A stretch of 64,000 bases of DNA from Dehalobacterium formicoaceticum (GTDB lineage: Bacteria > Bacillota > Dehalobacteriia > Dehalobacteriales > Dehalobacteriaceae), in assembly GCF_002224645.1 (NCBI RefSeq), contig NZ_CP022121.1, positions 2,672,501 to 2,736,500 of the forward strand. Reading direction: 5' to 3'. Within the stretch, counting starts at the first letter, position 1; each line of letters starts with the position of its first letter. Shown in pieces: positions 1 through 9,462 of the stretch. The notes beneath the pieces are model-generated. The model made no database searches, was not told the origin of the DNA, and saw only the letters and a list, made by a program, of their open reading frames with translations. The translations under genes were made by a program, and so were the position numbers.

Positions 1-435
1 TTATTAGAGCAAGGGGTACAGCTCTCATGTATCAAGGAGCATCTTTATGAGCAAAAATCCCTGAAAAATTATCATTTACTGGCGGAGGCTATTGGTAATA
101 TAAGCTTTGCTGCAGACGGTAAAATTGCCTGGACCTATCTGGATCAGGCTGTCATGAAAAGGCTGCAAGCCAAAGCAGAAGATTGTGAAGGTATTGTCAG
201 TTATCCCATTTCCCTGGCAAATGTAAAAATCGGGTTATTTTTTCGCGAGTTAACAAACGGGGAAGTCAAAGTGGGATTGAGATGTCGTACCGGTTTTGAT
301 GTGAACAAGATTGCCCGTTCTTTTGGCGGCGGAGGACACCAATTAGCAGCCGGCTGTACTGTAGAAGGTCCTCTTCAGTCCGCCATTTTGCGTGTAATTA
401 CTGTGACAAATGAGATGATGGAGGCAAGATCATAG
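1..435 (+). CDS. nrnA: Oligoribonuclease/pAp phosphatase NrnA (DHH family), C-terminal part
   Basis: The reading frame is open from the first base of the window, so only the last ~144 codons are present. The DHHA1 domain is visible, with the glycine-rich GGGGHQLAAG motif near the end that contacts the substrate in this family. Family knowledge: NrnA degrades nanoRNA to mononucleotides and hydrolyses pAp to AMP in the cytoplasm. The stop codon directly abuts the truB start. Its place just before truB-ribF-rpsO is the usual one at the end of the nusA-infB-rbfA operon. Confidence 0.9.
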   Translation, partial: LLEQGVQLSCIKEHLYEQKSLKNYHLLAEAIGNISFAADGKIAWTYLDQAVMKRLQAKAEDCEGIVSYPISLANVKIGLFFRELTNGEVKVGLRCRTGFDVNKIARSFGGGGHQLAAGCTVEGPLQSAILRVITVTNEMMEARS

Positions 436-1338
436 GTGGACGGTTTTATTAATGTATTGAAACCGCCGGGCATGACTTCTCACGATGTGGTTGGTTTTGT
501 ACGTAAAAAAATTCAGCAAAAGAAGGCAGGACATACCGGGACCCTGGATCCGGGAGTTGCCGGTGTACTTCCTGTTTGTGTGGGCAAGGCAACCCGTTTG
601 TCGGAATATATCACAGATCAAACAAAAGGTTACCGGGGTGAAATCACCTTTGGCCGTGCCACCGACAGTCAGGATGCTTATGGCAGCGTTTTATGGGAAA
701 AAGAATGTACCCATCTTCAATATGAAGACTTTTTGACCGTCCTTCCATCTTTTATCGGGCAAATTCAACAGCTGCCGCCGATGACATCTGCCGTTCGGGT
801 AGAAGGGCAGCGGCTTTATGATTTGGCCCGTAAAGGGATTGAGGTGGAGAGGAAGCAGAAGAGTGTGATCATCCATTCCATTGATATCATCCATAAAGAT
901 TGGTCTTTGCCCCATCCAAAAGTAATTTTTGATGTTTCCTGTTCCAAAGGGACCTATATTCGTACCCTTTGCCATGACATTGGTATGAAGTTGGGTGTCG
1001 GCGCTTGTTTATCATTTCTGATCAGAACTAAAACAGCCGGATTTCAGATTCAAAATGCTTATACCCTGGAGGAAATATCATCTTTAGCGGCAGCCCGGGA
1101 TGAAAGTTTCCTCTTGCCTATGGAAGCTGGCATTTCTTTTATTTCGGCCCTTGCCGTGGGACGAGAACAGGAAAAAGAGCTCCTGCACGGGAAATCTATT
1201 CTCTTGCCAAAGGATCATTATCAAATGGACCGAATCTATCAGGCACAAGGACCTGATCATAAGTTGATTGCCTTAGGCAGGATCATCATGGACGGGGCAG
1301 ATGCTTTTATTTTTAAGCCCTTAAAGGTTTTGGGATAA
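436..1338 (+). CDS. truB: tRNA pseudouridine(55) synthase TruB
   Basis: TruB makes pseudouridine 55 in the T-loop of tRNAs. The 300-residue product has the usual length. The catalytic motif HTGTLDPGVAGVLPV places the nucleophilic Asp at about residue 38, and a C-terminal PUA-like region follows. The start is GTG, directly after the nrnA stop, so the two are probably translationally coupled. Nothing looks broken. Confidence 0.95.
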   Translation: MDGFINVLKPPGMTSHDVVGFVRKKIQQKKAGHTGTLDPGVAGVLPVCVGKATRLSEYITDQTKGYRGEITFGRATDSQDAYGSVLWEKECTHLQYEDFLTVLPSFIGQIQQLPPMTSAVRVEGQRLYDLARKGIEVERKQKSVIIHSIDIIHKDWSLPHPKVIFDVSCSKGTYIRTLCHDIGMKLGVGACLSFLIRTKTAGFQIQNAYTLEEISSLAAARDESFLLPMEAGISFISALAVGREQEKELLHGKSILLPKDHYQMDRIYQAQGPDHKLIALGRIIMDGADAFIFKPLKVLG

Positions 1339-1466
1339 ACAAGACAGGCATCAGACAGAGTAAAAGCTCCACCGGACGCCAAAAACTCTGATTATGCCCA
1401 CCGATGCTTGAAAATCGAAATACTTTAATAATACTGAATAAGTTTGACATAAGGGAGAGATTCTGA

Positions 1467-2429
1467 GTGAAAGTCATAAATAATTTAGCGGATTTTCCCA
1501 GAGAATCAAATTTTGTTGCCGTCGCCATGGGAAACTTTGATGGTGTCCACCGGGGTCATCAAAAATTAATTCAACAGATGGTCGCAAAAGCACATCAGGA
1601 AAACGGACTAGCAGTAGTTTTTACTTTTCACCCCCATCCATTGCTGGTTCTGAAAAAGAAAAACAATTTATTATTTTTGAACACTCAGGAAGAGAAGGAA
1701 TGGCTTATCCGCAGTCTGGGTACGGATATTTATTTTCCTTTCCCTTTTGATCAAAAAATTGCCGAGATGATGCCGGAGAATTTTGTCAAAGATATCCTCA
1801 TGGATGGCTTGGGAGCGAAAGCAATTTTTATCGGCTACAATTTTACTTTCGGACGCAAGGCAATGGGCGATCCTGAGTTATTAAAATCCCTATGCCCCTC
1901 TTATGGCTGTGAGGTAAACGTTGTCCCGGAAATAAAGATTGATGATATCCATGTCAGCAGTTCAAAGATCAGAAATTTTCTAAAAAAAGGAAACATTATT
2001 GAAGCCAATCGTTTTTTGGGATATCCATATAGCTTATCAGGTATGGTGGTGCCTGGGCAGCAATTAGGTCGAAAACTGGGATTTCCTACAGCTAATCTCA
2101 ATATTATGCCCGGACTTCTGACTCCTGAAAAAGGGGTATATGCGGTCAAGGTTCAAGTCGGGGATCAGCTTTTTGATGGGGTGGCCAATGTAGGCAACCG
2201 GCCCACCATTGGAGATAATTTGCCGGAAAATGTTGAAGTGCATCTGCTCAATAAAAATTTGGATTTGTATGATCAAGAAATTCGTGTGTTTTTTATGGAA
2301 AAATTACGTGGGGAAAAAAAGTTTTCTGATCTTTCGGAACTCACCTTTCAGGTTCAGGCTGATATATCTGCTGCAGAAGAATATCTGCGTAATAGAAAGG
2401 ATTGGAAAATAACTTGCCATCATAAATAA
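1467..2429 (+). CDS. ribF: Bifunctional riboflavin kinase / FAD synthetase
   Basis: The protein phosphorylates riboflavin to FMN and adenylylates FMN to FAD. The N-terminal nucleotidyltransferase domain has the HRGH signature at residues 28-31. The C-terminal riboflavin-kinase domain starts near residue 185 and contains GRKLGFPTANL. Length (320 aa) is normal for RibF. GTG start preceded by a GGGAGAG-type RBS. The 128-bp gap after truB holds no clear gene or regulatory element. The last bases of the gene contain the rpsO promoter. Confidence 0.95.
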   Translation: MKVINNLADFPRESNFVAVAMGNFDGVHRGHQKLIQQMVAKAHQENGLAVVFTFHPHPLLVLKKKNNLLFLNTQEEKEWLIRSLGTDIYFPFPFDQKIAEMMPENFVKDILMDGLGAKAIFIGYNFTFGRKAMGDPELLKSLCPSYGCEVNVVPEIKIDDIHVSSSKIRNFLKKGNIIEANRFLGYPYSLSGMVVPGQQLGRKLGFPTANLNIMPGLLTPEKGVYAVKVQVGDQLFDGVANVGNRPTIGDNLPENVEVHLLNKNLDLYDQEIRVFFMEKLRGEKKFSDLSELTFQVQADISAAEEYLRNRKDWKITCHHK

Positions 2430-2442
2430 AATAAAGTATAAT
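2414..2442 (+). promoter_or_regulatory. Sigma-A promoter for rpsO
   Basis: A -35 box TTGCCA (2414-2419) and a -10 box TATAAT (2437-2442) are 17 bp apart, inside the end of ribF. This would give rpsO its own transcript with a leader of about 90 nt. Confidence 0.7.
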
Positions 2443-2448
2443 CTGTTT

Positions 2449-2521
2449 GTGTCGTTTTAATAACCGTAATCTAGGATTAGCGATTACTCCGACGCTCTTC
2501 TTGGATACGGTGATAAATAAT
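2449..2521 (+). promoter_or_regulatory. Structured rpsO leader, possible S15 autoregulatory RNA
   Basis: Between the promoter and the RBS lie nested complementary segments: an outer ACCGTA/TACGGT pair and an inner GTAATC/GATTAC pair. S15 binds its own mRNA leader in several bacteria. That this leader does so is inference from position and pairing only. Confidence 0.4.
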
Positions 2522-2538
2522 AAAGGAGGTGAAGCAGC

Positions 2539-2808
2539 ATGACCATGACTACAGAGAAGAAAAAGGAAATTATTGAAAAATTTCGGGCTCACGAAACAGA
2601 TACCGGTTCCACCGAAGTACAAATTGCTATTTTAACGGAACGAATCAATCATCTGACAGAGCATTTGAAGATTCATAAAAAGGATCATCATTCTCGCAGA
2701 GGGTTATTAAAAATGGTTGGTCAGCGCAGAGGATTTTTAAACTATTTGAAAAAGAATAGTTTTGACAAATATCGTCAAATTCTTGAAGACCTTAACTTAC
2801 GCAGGTAA
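2539..2808 (+). CDS. rpsO: 30S ribosomal protein S15
   Basis: S15 is a primary binder of the 16S rRNA central domain. The 89-residue product has the typical length and the conserved core with [29 protein letters not shown] and the RR-x-FLNYL end. The RBS AAAGGAGGTGA is 7-8 nt before ATG. It is followed by an intrinsic terminator and then by pnp, the classic order. Confidence 0.98.
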   Translation: MTMTTEKKKEIIEKFRAHETDTGSTEVQIAILTERINHLTEHLKIHKKDHHSRRGLLKMVGQRRGFLNYLKKNSFDKYRQILEDLNLRR

Positions 2809-2824
2809 ATAAAGTGCAAGCTTG

Positions 2825-2856
2825 GCAAGAGCGGGTTAACCGCTCTTTGCTTTTTT
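2825..2856 (+). terminator. Intrinsic terminator after rpsO
   Basis: A GC-rich stem pairs GCAAGAGCGG with CCGCTCTTTGC (one bulge) around a short GTTAA-type loop, and is followed by a run of six T. Confidence 0.85.
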
Positions 2857-3005
2857 ATTTACAATTTTGTTTTTTTGCTTATAGGATTGGCATAAGAAGG
2901 AAATAATAGAATCAATGTCGAAGAATAGAATAATTGCTCGCTCCGGACAAAACAGTATCAAATGAACGAAAATTACAAAAAAACAGGAGGTTCAATAAGG
3001 CTTTT

Positions 3006-5150
3006 ATGTTAAATAAGAATTTAAGAAAAAGTATTGAAATTGGTGGCAGGACCTTAACCCTGGAGACCGGTCGCATGGCAAAACAGGCCAGCGGCGCCGT
3101 TTTTACCGTTTACGGGGATACCATGGTTTTAGCTGCGGCGACGGGTGCTTCTGAACCGAGAGAAGGGATTGACTTTTTCCCCCTCACAGTTGATTATGAA
3201 GAAAGGCTTTATGCCGTCGGAAAGATTCCCGGTGGATTTATTAAACGGGAAGGGAGACCCAGCGAGAAGGCCATTTTAACATCACGCATCATTGATCGTC
3301 CGATCCGCCCATTGTTTCCCAAGGGATATCGCAATGACGTGCAGGTAGTCACCACGGTTTTATCTGTGGATCAGGATAATCCTCCGGATATGACTGCCTT
3401 AAATGGTGCCTCTGCAGCACTCCATGTTTCTCACATTCCTTTTTTGGGTCCCATTGGCGCTGTCATTGTGGGGCGCATTGACGGAAAATTAATTATTAAC
3501 CCCACTGTGGATGAAGCAGCCAAAAGTGATATGCATATTGCCGTAGCCGGTACCAGAGATGCTGTTAATATGGTGGAAGCCAGTGCCCTTGAGGTTCCGG
3601 AAGAAGAAATCCTGGCGGCAATCATGTTTGGCCATGAAGAAATTAAAAGAATCGTCGACTTTATTGAGGAATTCCGGCGCGAAGCTCTTGCCTTGGGATT
3701 AGCAAAGGAAAAGGTTGAGTTTGTTCCGCCCATGCCTTCGGAAGAACTGGAACAAAGTGTTCGTTCCGTGGCGATCGATCAGTTTACGGAAGCAGTACAT
3801 AAATGCGCTGCGGAAAAAATGATCAAATCAGATCGTGAGCAATACTTAAAAGCGATTAAAAGTAACATCATTGCTCAATTCGAAGAGGAATATCCTGAAG
3901 ATCTCAAGATGATCGCCGGGTTGGCAGATAAGTTTGAAAAAGAAGTGGTGCGTCGTATCATTGCCCGAGAAAAAATCAGAATTGACGGCAGACAAATTAC
4001 GGAAGTGCGTCCCATTGAAGTGGAGGTTAGCGTGCTCAGCCGAACCCATGGTTCATCCTTGTTTACGAGAGGACAAACCCAGATCTTGAATGTCTGTACC
4101 CTTGGAGCTGTGGGTGACGAACAGATTCTTGACGGACTCGGGGTGGAGGAATCCAAGAGATACATGCATCATTATAACTTCCCTCCTTACAGCGTCGGGG
4201 AAGCACGGCCTATTCGGGGACCGGGACGCCGGGAAATCGGACATGGGGCTTTGGCGGAAAGGGCTTTAGAACCAGTGATACCTTCCGAAGATGAATTTCC
4301 TTATACGATTCGCTTAGTATCAGAAGCCATAGAATCCAACGGTTCCACCTCCATGGGGAGTGTTTGCGGCAGTACTCTTTCTCTAATGGATGCCGGAGTA
4401 CCGATCAAAGCACCTGTGGCCGGTGTTGCCATGGGCTTAATTAAAGATGAAGATCATATCACGGTTTTAACTGATATTCAGGGCATGGAAGATGCTTTAG
4501 GCGATATGGATTTTAAAGTGGCAGGAACTGCCGAAGGTGTTACCGCTATTCAGATGGATATCAAAATTACCGGTATTGACCAGGAGGTGCTTAGCCGGGC
4601 TCTGGCGCAAGCAAAAGACGGACGCATGCATATCTTAGGTAAAATGCTGGAGGTTATCAGTAAACCAAAGACTGAACTCTCGCCTTATGCACCACGGATC
4701 ATTAAGGCTCAAATTCATCCGGATAAAATCAGAGAAGTCATCGGGGCCGGAGGGAAAATCATTAAAAAAATCATTGAAGAAACAGGTGCAAAAATTGATA
4801 TTGAAGACGATGGCCGGATCTTTATCGCCAGTGTTGACGGCGTAAACGGCGATAAAGCCCTGGAGATTATTGAATCCATTACGAAGGATGTGGAAGTGGG
4901 CCGGATTTATGACGGCAAGGTCGTGAAAATAATGGACTTTGGGGCCTTCGTGGAAATCGTTCCCGGTGTTCTCGACTTGCCGGGAAAAGAAGGAATGGTT
5001 CATATCTCCCAGTTGTCAGACAAAAGGGTGGAAAAGGTTACTGATGTGGTGAAAGAAGGAGATCCCATCAGGGTTAAGGTGATTGGTATTGATAACCAGG
5101 GTCGGGTCAAACTTTCCAGGAAAGAAGTTATTAAAGAAGAAACAAAATAA
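3006..5150 (+). CDS. pnp: Polyribonucleotide nucleotidyltransferase (PNPase)
   Basis: PNPase is a trimeric 3'-5' phosphorolytic exoribonuclease. Two RNase PH domains come first, then a KH domain around [15 protein letters not shown] (~residue 575) and an S1 domain ending near [17 protein letters not shown]. The ATG at 3006 gives 714 aa and begins at the family's usual N-terminus. The frame stays open up to 2934, but those residues do not resemble the family. AGGAGG lies 15 nt upstream and a weaker AAGG lies 5 nt upstream. Confidence 0.95.
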   Translation: MLNKNLRKSIEIGGRTLTLETGRMAKQASGAVFTVYGDTMVLAAATGASEPREGIDFFPLTVDYEERLYAVGKIPGGFIKREGRPSEKAILTSRIIDRPIRPLFPKGYRNDVQVVTTVLSVDQDNPPDMTALNGASAALHVSHIPFLGPIGAVIVGRIDGKLIINPTVDEAAKSDMHIAVAGTRDAVNMVEASALEVPEEEILAAIMFGHEEIKRIVDFIEEFRREALALGLAKEKVEFVPPMPSEELEQSVRSVAIDQFTEAVHKCAAEKMIKSDREQYLKAIKSNIIAQFEEEYPEDLKMIAGLADKFEKEVVRRIIAREKIRIDGRQITEVRPIEVEVSVLSRTHGSSLFTRGQTQILNVCTLGAVGDEQILDGLGVEESKRYMHHYNFPPYSVGEARPIRGPGRREIGHGALAERALEPVIPSEDEFPYTIRLVSEAIESNGSTSMGSVCGSTLSLMDAGVPIKAPVAGVAMGLIKDEDHITVLTDIQGMEDALGDMDFKVAGTAEGVTAIQMDIKITGIDQEVLSRALAQAKDGRMHILGKMLEVISKPKTELSPYAPRIIKAQIHPDKIREVIGAGGKIIKKIIEETGAKIDIEDDGRIFIASVDGVNGDKALEIIESITKDVEVGRIYDGKVVKIMDFGAFVEIVPGVLDLPGKEGMVHISQLSDKRVEKVTDVVKEGDPIRVKVIGIDNQGRVKLSRKEVIKEETK

Positions 5151-5165
5151 ATTGTAATGCCAAAG

Positions 5166-5189
5166 AAAGCACCGAGGGTGCTTTTTTAC
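5166..5189 (+). terminator. Intrinsic terminator after pnp
   Basis: AAAGCACC pairs with GGTGCTTT around a GAG loop, and the T run continues past the stem. Confidence 0.85.
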
Positions 5190-5345
5190 TTTGCCTCCTC
5201 AATGAATTTTTCATCACCCCCACATCTTTCCTTAAAGAATCAACATATATTGTTCAAGGGATGAATATCTTAAAACAAAAATCCTTATCAGCACGGAATG
5301 TAATCTGACAATATCTTAGCAAGGATAAAAATGGGGGAGAAAGGA

Positions 5346-6059
5346 TTGAGAATTTATTACATTACGAGAAGGAACTTTGCACAAAAAATAATTTTGGGCT
5401 TGTTGATGATACTGGTATGCGCGTTCATCATCCACTATATTTATGGAAATTTAACGGTACCTACCACAGAAATATCGCCTATATATCAGGGTAACTCCGG
5501 TCAAAAAGTAATGAGCTTTGCCATCAATGTAGACTGGGGAGAAGAGTATCTTCCAGAAATGATAAAAATCATGGATCAGCAAAAGATTAAATGCACTTTT
5601 TTTTTGACAGGACGATGGACAGAGAAGTTCCCTGAAATGGCGCAGCTGATTGCCGATCATGGTCATGAAATTGGCAATCATGGGTATAAACATGATAGTC
5701 CAAATCAGATGTCTTTAGAAAATCTCCAGGGTGATATTCAAAAAAGTGCCCAGATTATTAGAAAAGCCACAGGAAAAGATACCATGCTTTATGCACCGCC
5801 CTCCGGAGAGCGGGAAGACCATGTGATTAAAGCAGCCCATGAATTAGGTTATCAGACAGTTTTATGGAGTATTGATACCATCGACTGGAAACGTCCTTCC
5901 TCTGATGTTATTGTTGCAAAAATTTTGGATAAAGCGCATAATGGAGCTATTGTACTGATGCATCCAACTGAACCGACGGTGCAAGCACTGTCTGAAGTGA
6001 TTCCCAATCTCATCAGCCAGGGGTATCGTTTAGTCACCGTATCTGATAATATTAAATAG
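5346..6059 (+). CDS. Polysaccharide deacetylase family protein (PdaB-like, spore-associated)
   Basis: One N-terminal membrane segment (about residues 11-30) is followed by a NodB-type carbohydrate esterase 4 domain. The HGYKH zinc motif is clear. The motif that normally reads TFDDG is NVDWG here, so the usual second Asp is a Trp. Related proteins act on cortex or cell-wall peptidoglycan during sporulation. I chose TTG at 5346 because GGGGGAG lies ~7 nt upstream; an ATG at 5331 in the same frame overlaps that RBS. It sits after pnp, where PdaB-type genes are common in Clostridia. Confidence 0.8.
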   Translation: MRIYYITRRNFAQKIILGLLMILVCAFIIHYIYGNLTVPTTEISPIYQGNSGQKVMSFAINVDWGEEYLPEMIKIMDQQKIKCTFFLTGRWTEKFPEMAQLIADHGHEIGNHGYKHDSPNQMSLENLQGDIQKSAQIIRKATGKDTMLYAPPSGEREDHVIKAAHELGYQTVLWSIDTIDWKRPSSDVIVAKILDKAHNGAIVLMHPTEPTVQALSEVIPNLISQGYRLVTVSDNIK

Positions 6060-6104
6060 AAGAGAGGAAAATAACGCTTCTCATCAGAAGAAGTGCTATT
6101 CAAA

Positions 6105-6265
6105 GATAAATAAAGAAAACTTGGCTTACGCCAAGCCGTAGGCTTAGGCGCGCCAGAATTTCTTGCATTGAGTTTTTTGCAATGCTTAGAAATTCCAGTC
6201 CTTTAGGGGAAGCCTTAGTTGCACTTATACTTTCAACCTTTAAAATTTATACTTTCTGAAAGTAG
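6105..6265 (-). repeat. Dispersed repeat, copy 1 (family with 16217-16345 and 28108-28200)
   Basis: Read on the minus strand it starts with the palindrome ACTTTCAGAAAGT, continues through TATAAATTTTAAAGGTTG and GTGCAACTAAGG, and ends with a CTTGGC-GTAA-GCCAAG hairpin followed by a T-rich tail. Compared with copy 3, it carries about 50 extra bases that form their own hairpin (GAATTTC/GAAATTC, GCATTG/CAATGC at ~6157-6196). The element fills the gap before the M16 peptidase gene. Confidence 0.75.
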
Positions 6266-6320
6266 ATCAAAGATTCACGGTATTGATTCAGATGAAGAGA
6301 AGTTATTGAGGGAGGCAAAT

Positions 6321-7559
6321 ATGCTGTATAAAGACAACCTGGCTAATGGCATCCGTGTGATCACAGAGGAAATTCCTTTCGTACATTCGGTATCCATCGG
6401 AATCTGGGTCGGAACAGGTTCCAGACATGAAGAGGGTGCGGATCATGGAATTTCCCATTTTTTAGAACACATGTTGTTTAAAGGTACAAAAAATAGGACG
6501 GCCAAACAAATTGCAGAAAGTTTAGAAATTGTGGGCGGGCAAATTAATGCCTTTACCTCCAAAGAATATACCTGCTATTATGCCAAGGTTTTAAATGACC
6601 ATTTTGATTTGGCGCTTGATGTGTTAGCCGATATGTTCCTAAATTCTCTTTTTACCCTTGAGGATTTAGAAAAGGAAAGAAATGTGATTTTGGAAGAAAT
6701 TAAGATGTATGAGGATACACCGGATGAGTTGGTGCATGATGTGTACACCAAAACAGTCTGGCAAGAAGATCCTTTGGGTCAGTCCATTATCGGCACCGTT
6801 AATTCCGTAGAAGAAATTTCCCGGGAACAGTTGGTTTCTTATTATCAAAATCACTACGTGCCCCAGAATGTCGTTATTGCTGTGGCCGGCAATATCAAAC
6901 GGGATTTGGTTTTAAAGGGTGCTGAAACCTTATTTTCTAAATTAAAGGGAAATAAGGTGCCCAAAATTATTACCATTCCTCAATCCTTTAATGAAAATGC
7001 TTTCGTCTATAAAGAGATTGAACAAATGCATTTGTGCTTGGGATTTCCCGGTATTCCCAGCTTGGATGATGATATCTATGCCCTGACTGTACTTAATAAT
7101 GTCCTGGGCGGCGGACTCAGTTCCCGCTTATTTCAAAAGGTGCGGGAAGAAAGAGGATTATCATACAGCATTTATTCCTTTCACTCCGGTTTTTCCAATT
7201 CAGGATTGTTTGGCATTTATGCCGGAACCAGTGCTCAAAATGCACCGGAAGTAGTGGAGATCATCTTAGAACAGATTGACGATATCAAAAACCGGGGGAT
7301 CACGAAAGAAGAATTGGCCAACACCAAGGAGCATATCAAGGGTACGATGCTTTTAAGTTTGGAAAATGTGGGTAATCGCATGAACCGTCTTGGAAAATCG
7401 GAAATTTGTTACGACCGGATTATCACTCCGGAAGAGGTGGTAAACAGCGTATTACAAGTTACCAATGAAGACGTAGCTCAGATTGCTCATAAACTATTTG
7501 TTAAAGAAAAACTGGTGATTGCTGCAGTGGGAGCAGAAAAGCCTCAGCTTAATCTATAA
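6321..7559 (+). CDS. M16 family zinc peptidase (processing-protease-like)
   Basis: The inverted zinc motif HFLEH lies at residues 46-50, with the distal Glu in the ERNVILEEIKMYED helix. The C-terminal half has the family's non-catalytic domain (GGGLSSRLFQKVREERGLSYS). Length 412 aa is typical of YmxG-type enzymes. ATG at 6321 follows GAGGGAGGC. The frame is open up to 6219, but that stretch lies in the repeat and does not look like protein. The gene precedes dut and a ymxH-type gene, matching the ymxG-ymxH neighbourhood of Bacillus. The physiological substrate is unknown. Confidence 0.9.
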   Translation: MLYKDNLANGIRVITEEIPFVHSVSIGIWVGTGSRHEEGADHGISHFLEHMLFKGTKNRTAKQIAESLEIVGGQINAFTSKEYTCYYAKVLNDHFDLALDVLADMFLNSLFTLEDLEKERNVILEEIKMYEDTPDELVHDVYTKTVWQEDPLGQSIIGTVNSVEEISREQLVSYYQNHYVPQNVVIAVAGNIKRDLVLKGAETLFSKLKGNKVPKIITIPQSFNENAFVYKEIEQMHLCLGFPGIPSLDDDIYALTVLNNVLGGGLSSRLFQKVREERGLSYSIYSFHSGFSNSGLFGIYAGTSAQNAPEVVEIILEQIDDIKNRGITKEELANTKEHIKGTMLLSLENVGNRMNRLGKSEICYDRIITPEEVVNSVLQVTNEDVAQIAHKLFVKEKLVIAAVGAEKPQLNL

Positions 7560-7598
7560 CAATTGACCCAGCCGGGCCATTAGCAAGGTGGAAATTCC

Positions 7599-8045
7599 AT
7601 GACTGTAAAGATTAATATTTCATATTGTGATCATTATCAGGGACTTCCCAAACCTGTGTATCAGACGACCGCTTCTTCCGGCCTGGACCTGTTGGCTGCA
7701 GTAAGGGAAGACCTTATTATCGAACCCGGGGCCTATCAATTGGTTCCTGCCGGGATCAAGATTGAACTTCCTTGTGATTTTGAAGCACAGGTTCGACCGC
7801 GCAGCGGCTTGGCATTAAATCACGGTATTACCGTATTAAATTCACCGGGCACCATTGATGCAGATTATCGGGGAGAAATCCAGGTGCTATTAATTAATTT
7901 TGGCCGGGAGCGGTTTGTCATTTCCCGGGGTATGCGCATTGCCCAATTAGTAATCGGAAAAGTAACACGGGTAGAGCTTCTCGAGAAAGCAGTTTTGGAT
8001 GAAACCATAAGAAATGAGGGTGGTTTTGGGCATACAGGACTGTAA
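7599..8045 (+). CDS. dut: dUTP diphosphatase
   Basis: The enzyme hydrolyses dUTP to dUMP and pyrophosphate. Trimeric dUTPase motifs are present: SSGLDL, RPRSGLALNHGI, GTIDADYRGEI and the C-terminal glycine-rich motif NEGGFGHTG. 148 aa is normal. The start has an AAGGTGG-type RBS. Confidence 0.95.
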   Translation: MTVKINISYCDHYQGLPKPVYQTTASSGLDLLAAVREDLIIEPGAYQLVPAGIKIELPCDFEAQVRPRSGLALNHGITVLNSPGTIDADYRGEIQVLLINFGRERFVISRGMRIAQLVIGKVTRVELLEKAVLDETIRNEGGFGHTGL

Positions 8046-8130
8046 TGTCTAAAAGCAAATAAAAAAAACAGGCATAACCGACATAAATAAAGCATATAAT
8101 TTTATAACAATCGAAGAAAAGGTGATCGTT

Positions 8131-8388
8131 ATGAGATTAAGTGAATTAGTCGGAAAAAAAATTGTCAATGTTTATGATGGAGAAATCTTAGGTACCATCG
8201 GAGATTCAGACTTAGTGATTGACCCCTTTTCCGGAGGCATAGAATCCATCATCCTGCCCAATAAAAGTCATCTCTTAAATTTATGGTTTCAGAAACAGCA
8301 GCTTATCATTCCCTGGGAGTCCGTAAAAAAAGTCGGTTCAGAAGTAGTTGTTGTTGATCTTGATGAATCTCATGGGAGGATGTGGTAA
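8131..8388 (+). CDS. YlmC/YmxH family PRC-barrel protein
   Basis: An 85-residue PRC-barrel protein (MRLSELVGKKIVNVYDGE, later IIPWESVKKVG). Members of this family are found in spore formers, often beside an M16 peptidase and the dipicolinate genes, as here; their molecular role is not established. ATG at 8131 is placed 7 nt after AAAGGTGA. A GTG at 8122 overlaps that RBS and is unlikely. Confidence 0.85.
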   Translation: MRLSELVGKKIVNVYDGEILGTIGDSDLVIDPFSGGIESIILPNKSHLLNLWFQKQQLIIPWESVKKVGSEVVVVDLDESHGRMW

Positions 8389-8421
8389 GGGAATTTAATC
8401 CCCATGTCAGATTGCATCGCG

Positions 8422-8472
8422 AGCCAAGGTTTGTTTGTACATGCCTGTGCATTCATACCTTGGCTATTTATT
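8422..8472 (+). terminator. Probable terminator after the ymxH-type gene
   Basis: AGCCAAGGT (8422-8430) and ACCTTGGCT (8457-8465) are perfect inverted repeats around a 26-nt loop and are followed by a T-rich stretch. A second, weaker inverted region ending in nine T lies at ~8476-8517. Confidence 0.6.
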
Positions 8473-8566
8473 TTACCTGAAGGGCTTCTTCGGTCTGAAG
8501 GCAGGATTTTTTTTTGTAAAATGGAATATAACTAGTGATAGAATCTTATAGGAGGTTGTGATAAAA

Positions 8567-9370
8567 ATGACGGAAAAATATCGGATCATACTAACGGGTG
8601 CCGGCGGCAAAATGGGCAAGGATATTTTAGCAGGAATTATGAAAGAACCTGATATTCAAGTGGTGGGCGCAGTTGATTTTAAGATGATCGGCAAAGATAT
8701 TGGATTTTATGCCGGGGAAGAAGCTATTAACGTTACGATTCAGGACAAGCTGGAACAAGTAATTATTGATACAAAACCACAAATTATGATTGATTTCACC
8801 AATCCCCAGGCTGTGATGAAAAACATTCGCACAGCCTTATCTCATAAAGTTGCATCTGTCGTAGGCACAACAGGCTTAACCTCGCATGATGTGGAAGAAT
8901 TAGCAGAACTGACAGAAAAACATCAGACCCCTGTTTTTATTGCCCCGAACTTTGCTCTGGGTGCGGTCTTGATGATGCGTTTTGCCCAAGAGGCCGGCAA
9001 ATATTTTCCTCACGTTGAAGTGATTGAAAAACATCATGATCAAAAAATGGACGCTCCTTCCGGTACCGCCTTGAAAACGATGGAGATGATTGCAGAAAGC
9101 AGAAAAGAGATGCATCAGGGCGCCAGTCACGAATTTGAAAAAATACCTGGCAGTCGTGGGGGTTATTATCAAGGGATGCGTGTCCATAGTGTGCGGCTGC
9201 CCGGACTCATCGCCCATCAGGAAGTCATCTTTGGCGGGCAAGGGCAAACACTGACCATTCGACATGATTCTCTAAGCAGAGATTCCTTTGTCCCCGGCGT
9301 GTTATTAGCGATAAGAAACATTTTAAATATGAAGGGAGTTGTATACGGTTTAGAGAAATTGCTTTGGTAA
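8567..9370 (+). CDS. dapB: 4-Hydroxy-tetrahydrodipicolinate reductase
   Basis: DapB reduces 4-hydroxy-tetrahydrodipicolinate with NAD(P)H in lysine and diaminopimelate synthesis. The N-terminal Rossmann motif GAGGKMG and the active-site segment EKHHDQKMDAPSGTA are intact. 267 aa is typical. ATG at 8567 lies 11 nt after AGGAGG; a GTG at 8558 is too close to it. Confidence 0.96.
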   Translation: MTEKYRIILTGAGGKMGKDILAGIMKEPDIQVVGAVDFKMIGKDIGFYAGEEAINVTIQDKLEQVIIDTKPQIMIDFTNPQAVMKNIRTALSHKVASVVGTTGLTSHDVEELAELTEKHQTPVFIAPNFALGAVLMMRFAQEAGKYFPHVEVIEKHHDQKMDAPSGTALKTMEMIAESRKEMHQGASHEFEKIPGSRGGYYQGMRVHSVRLPGLIAHQEVIFGGQGQTLTIRHDSLSRDSFVPGVLLAIRNILNMKGVVYGLEKLLW

Positions 9371-9390
9371 AAAACTACATATCTTTCAGG

Positions 9391-9419
9391 CACCTCTAAT
9401 ATTGACCAATCATATATTA
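9391..9419 (+). promoter_or_regulatory. Candidate sigma-K promoter for dpaAB
   Basis: CACC and CATATATTA are 16 bp apart, matching the late mother-cell sigma-K pattern (AC-containing -35, CATAnnnTA -10). In Bacillus the dipicolinate synthase genes are sigma-K dependent. The assignment rests on this match and on gene function. Confidence 0.5.
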
Positions 9420-9462
9420 TAACTAGCTAAGCTGGTAACCTTATCCGAGAGGAGGTAAGGAA

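Noticed and set aside
3846-5003. Long antisense open frames within pnp and many other genes
   Set aside because: They lie opposite strongly conserved genes, lack ribosome binding sites and resemble no protein family.
6219-6320. N-terminal extension of the M16 peptidase
   Set aside because: It overlaps the dispersed repeat and has no RBS; the ATG at 6321 matches the family start.
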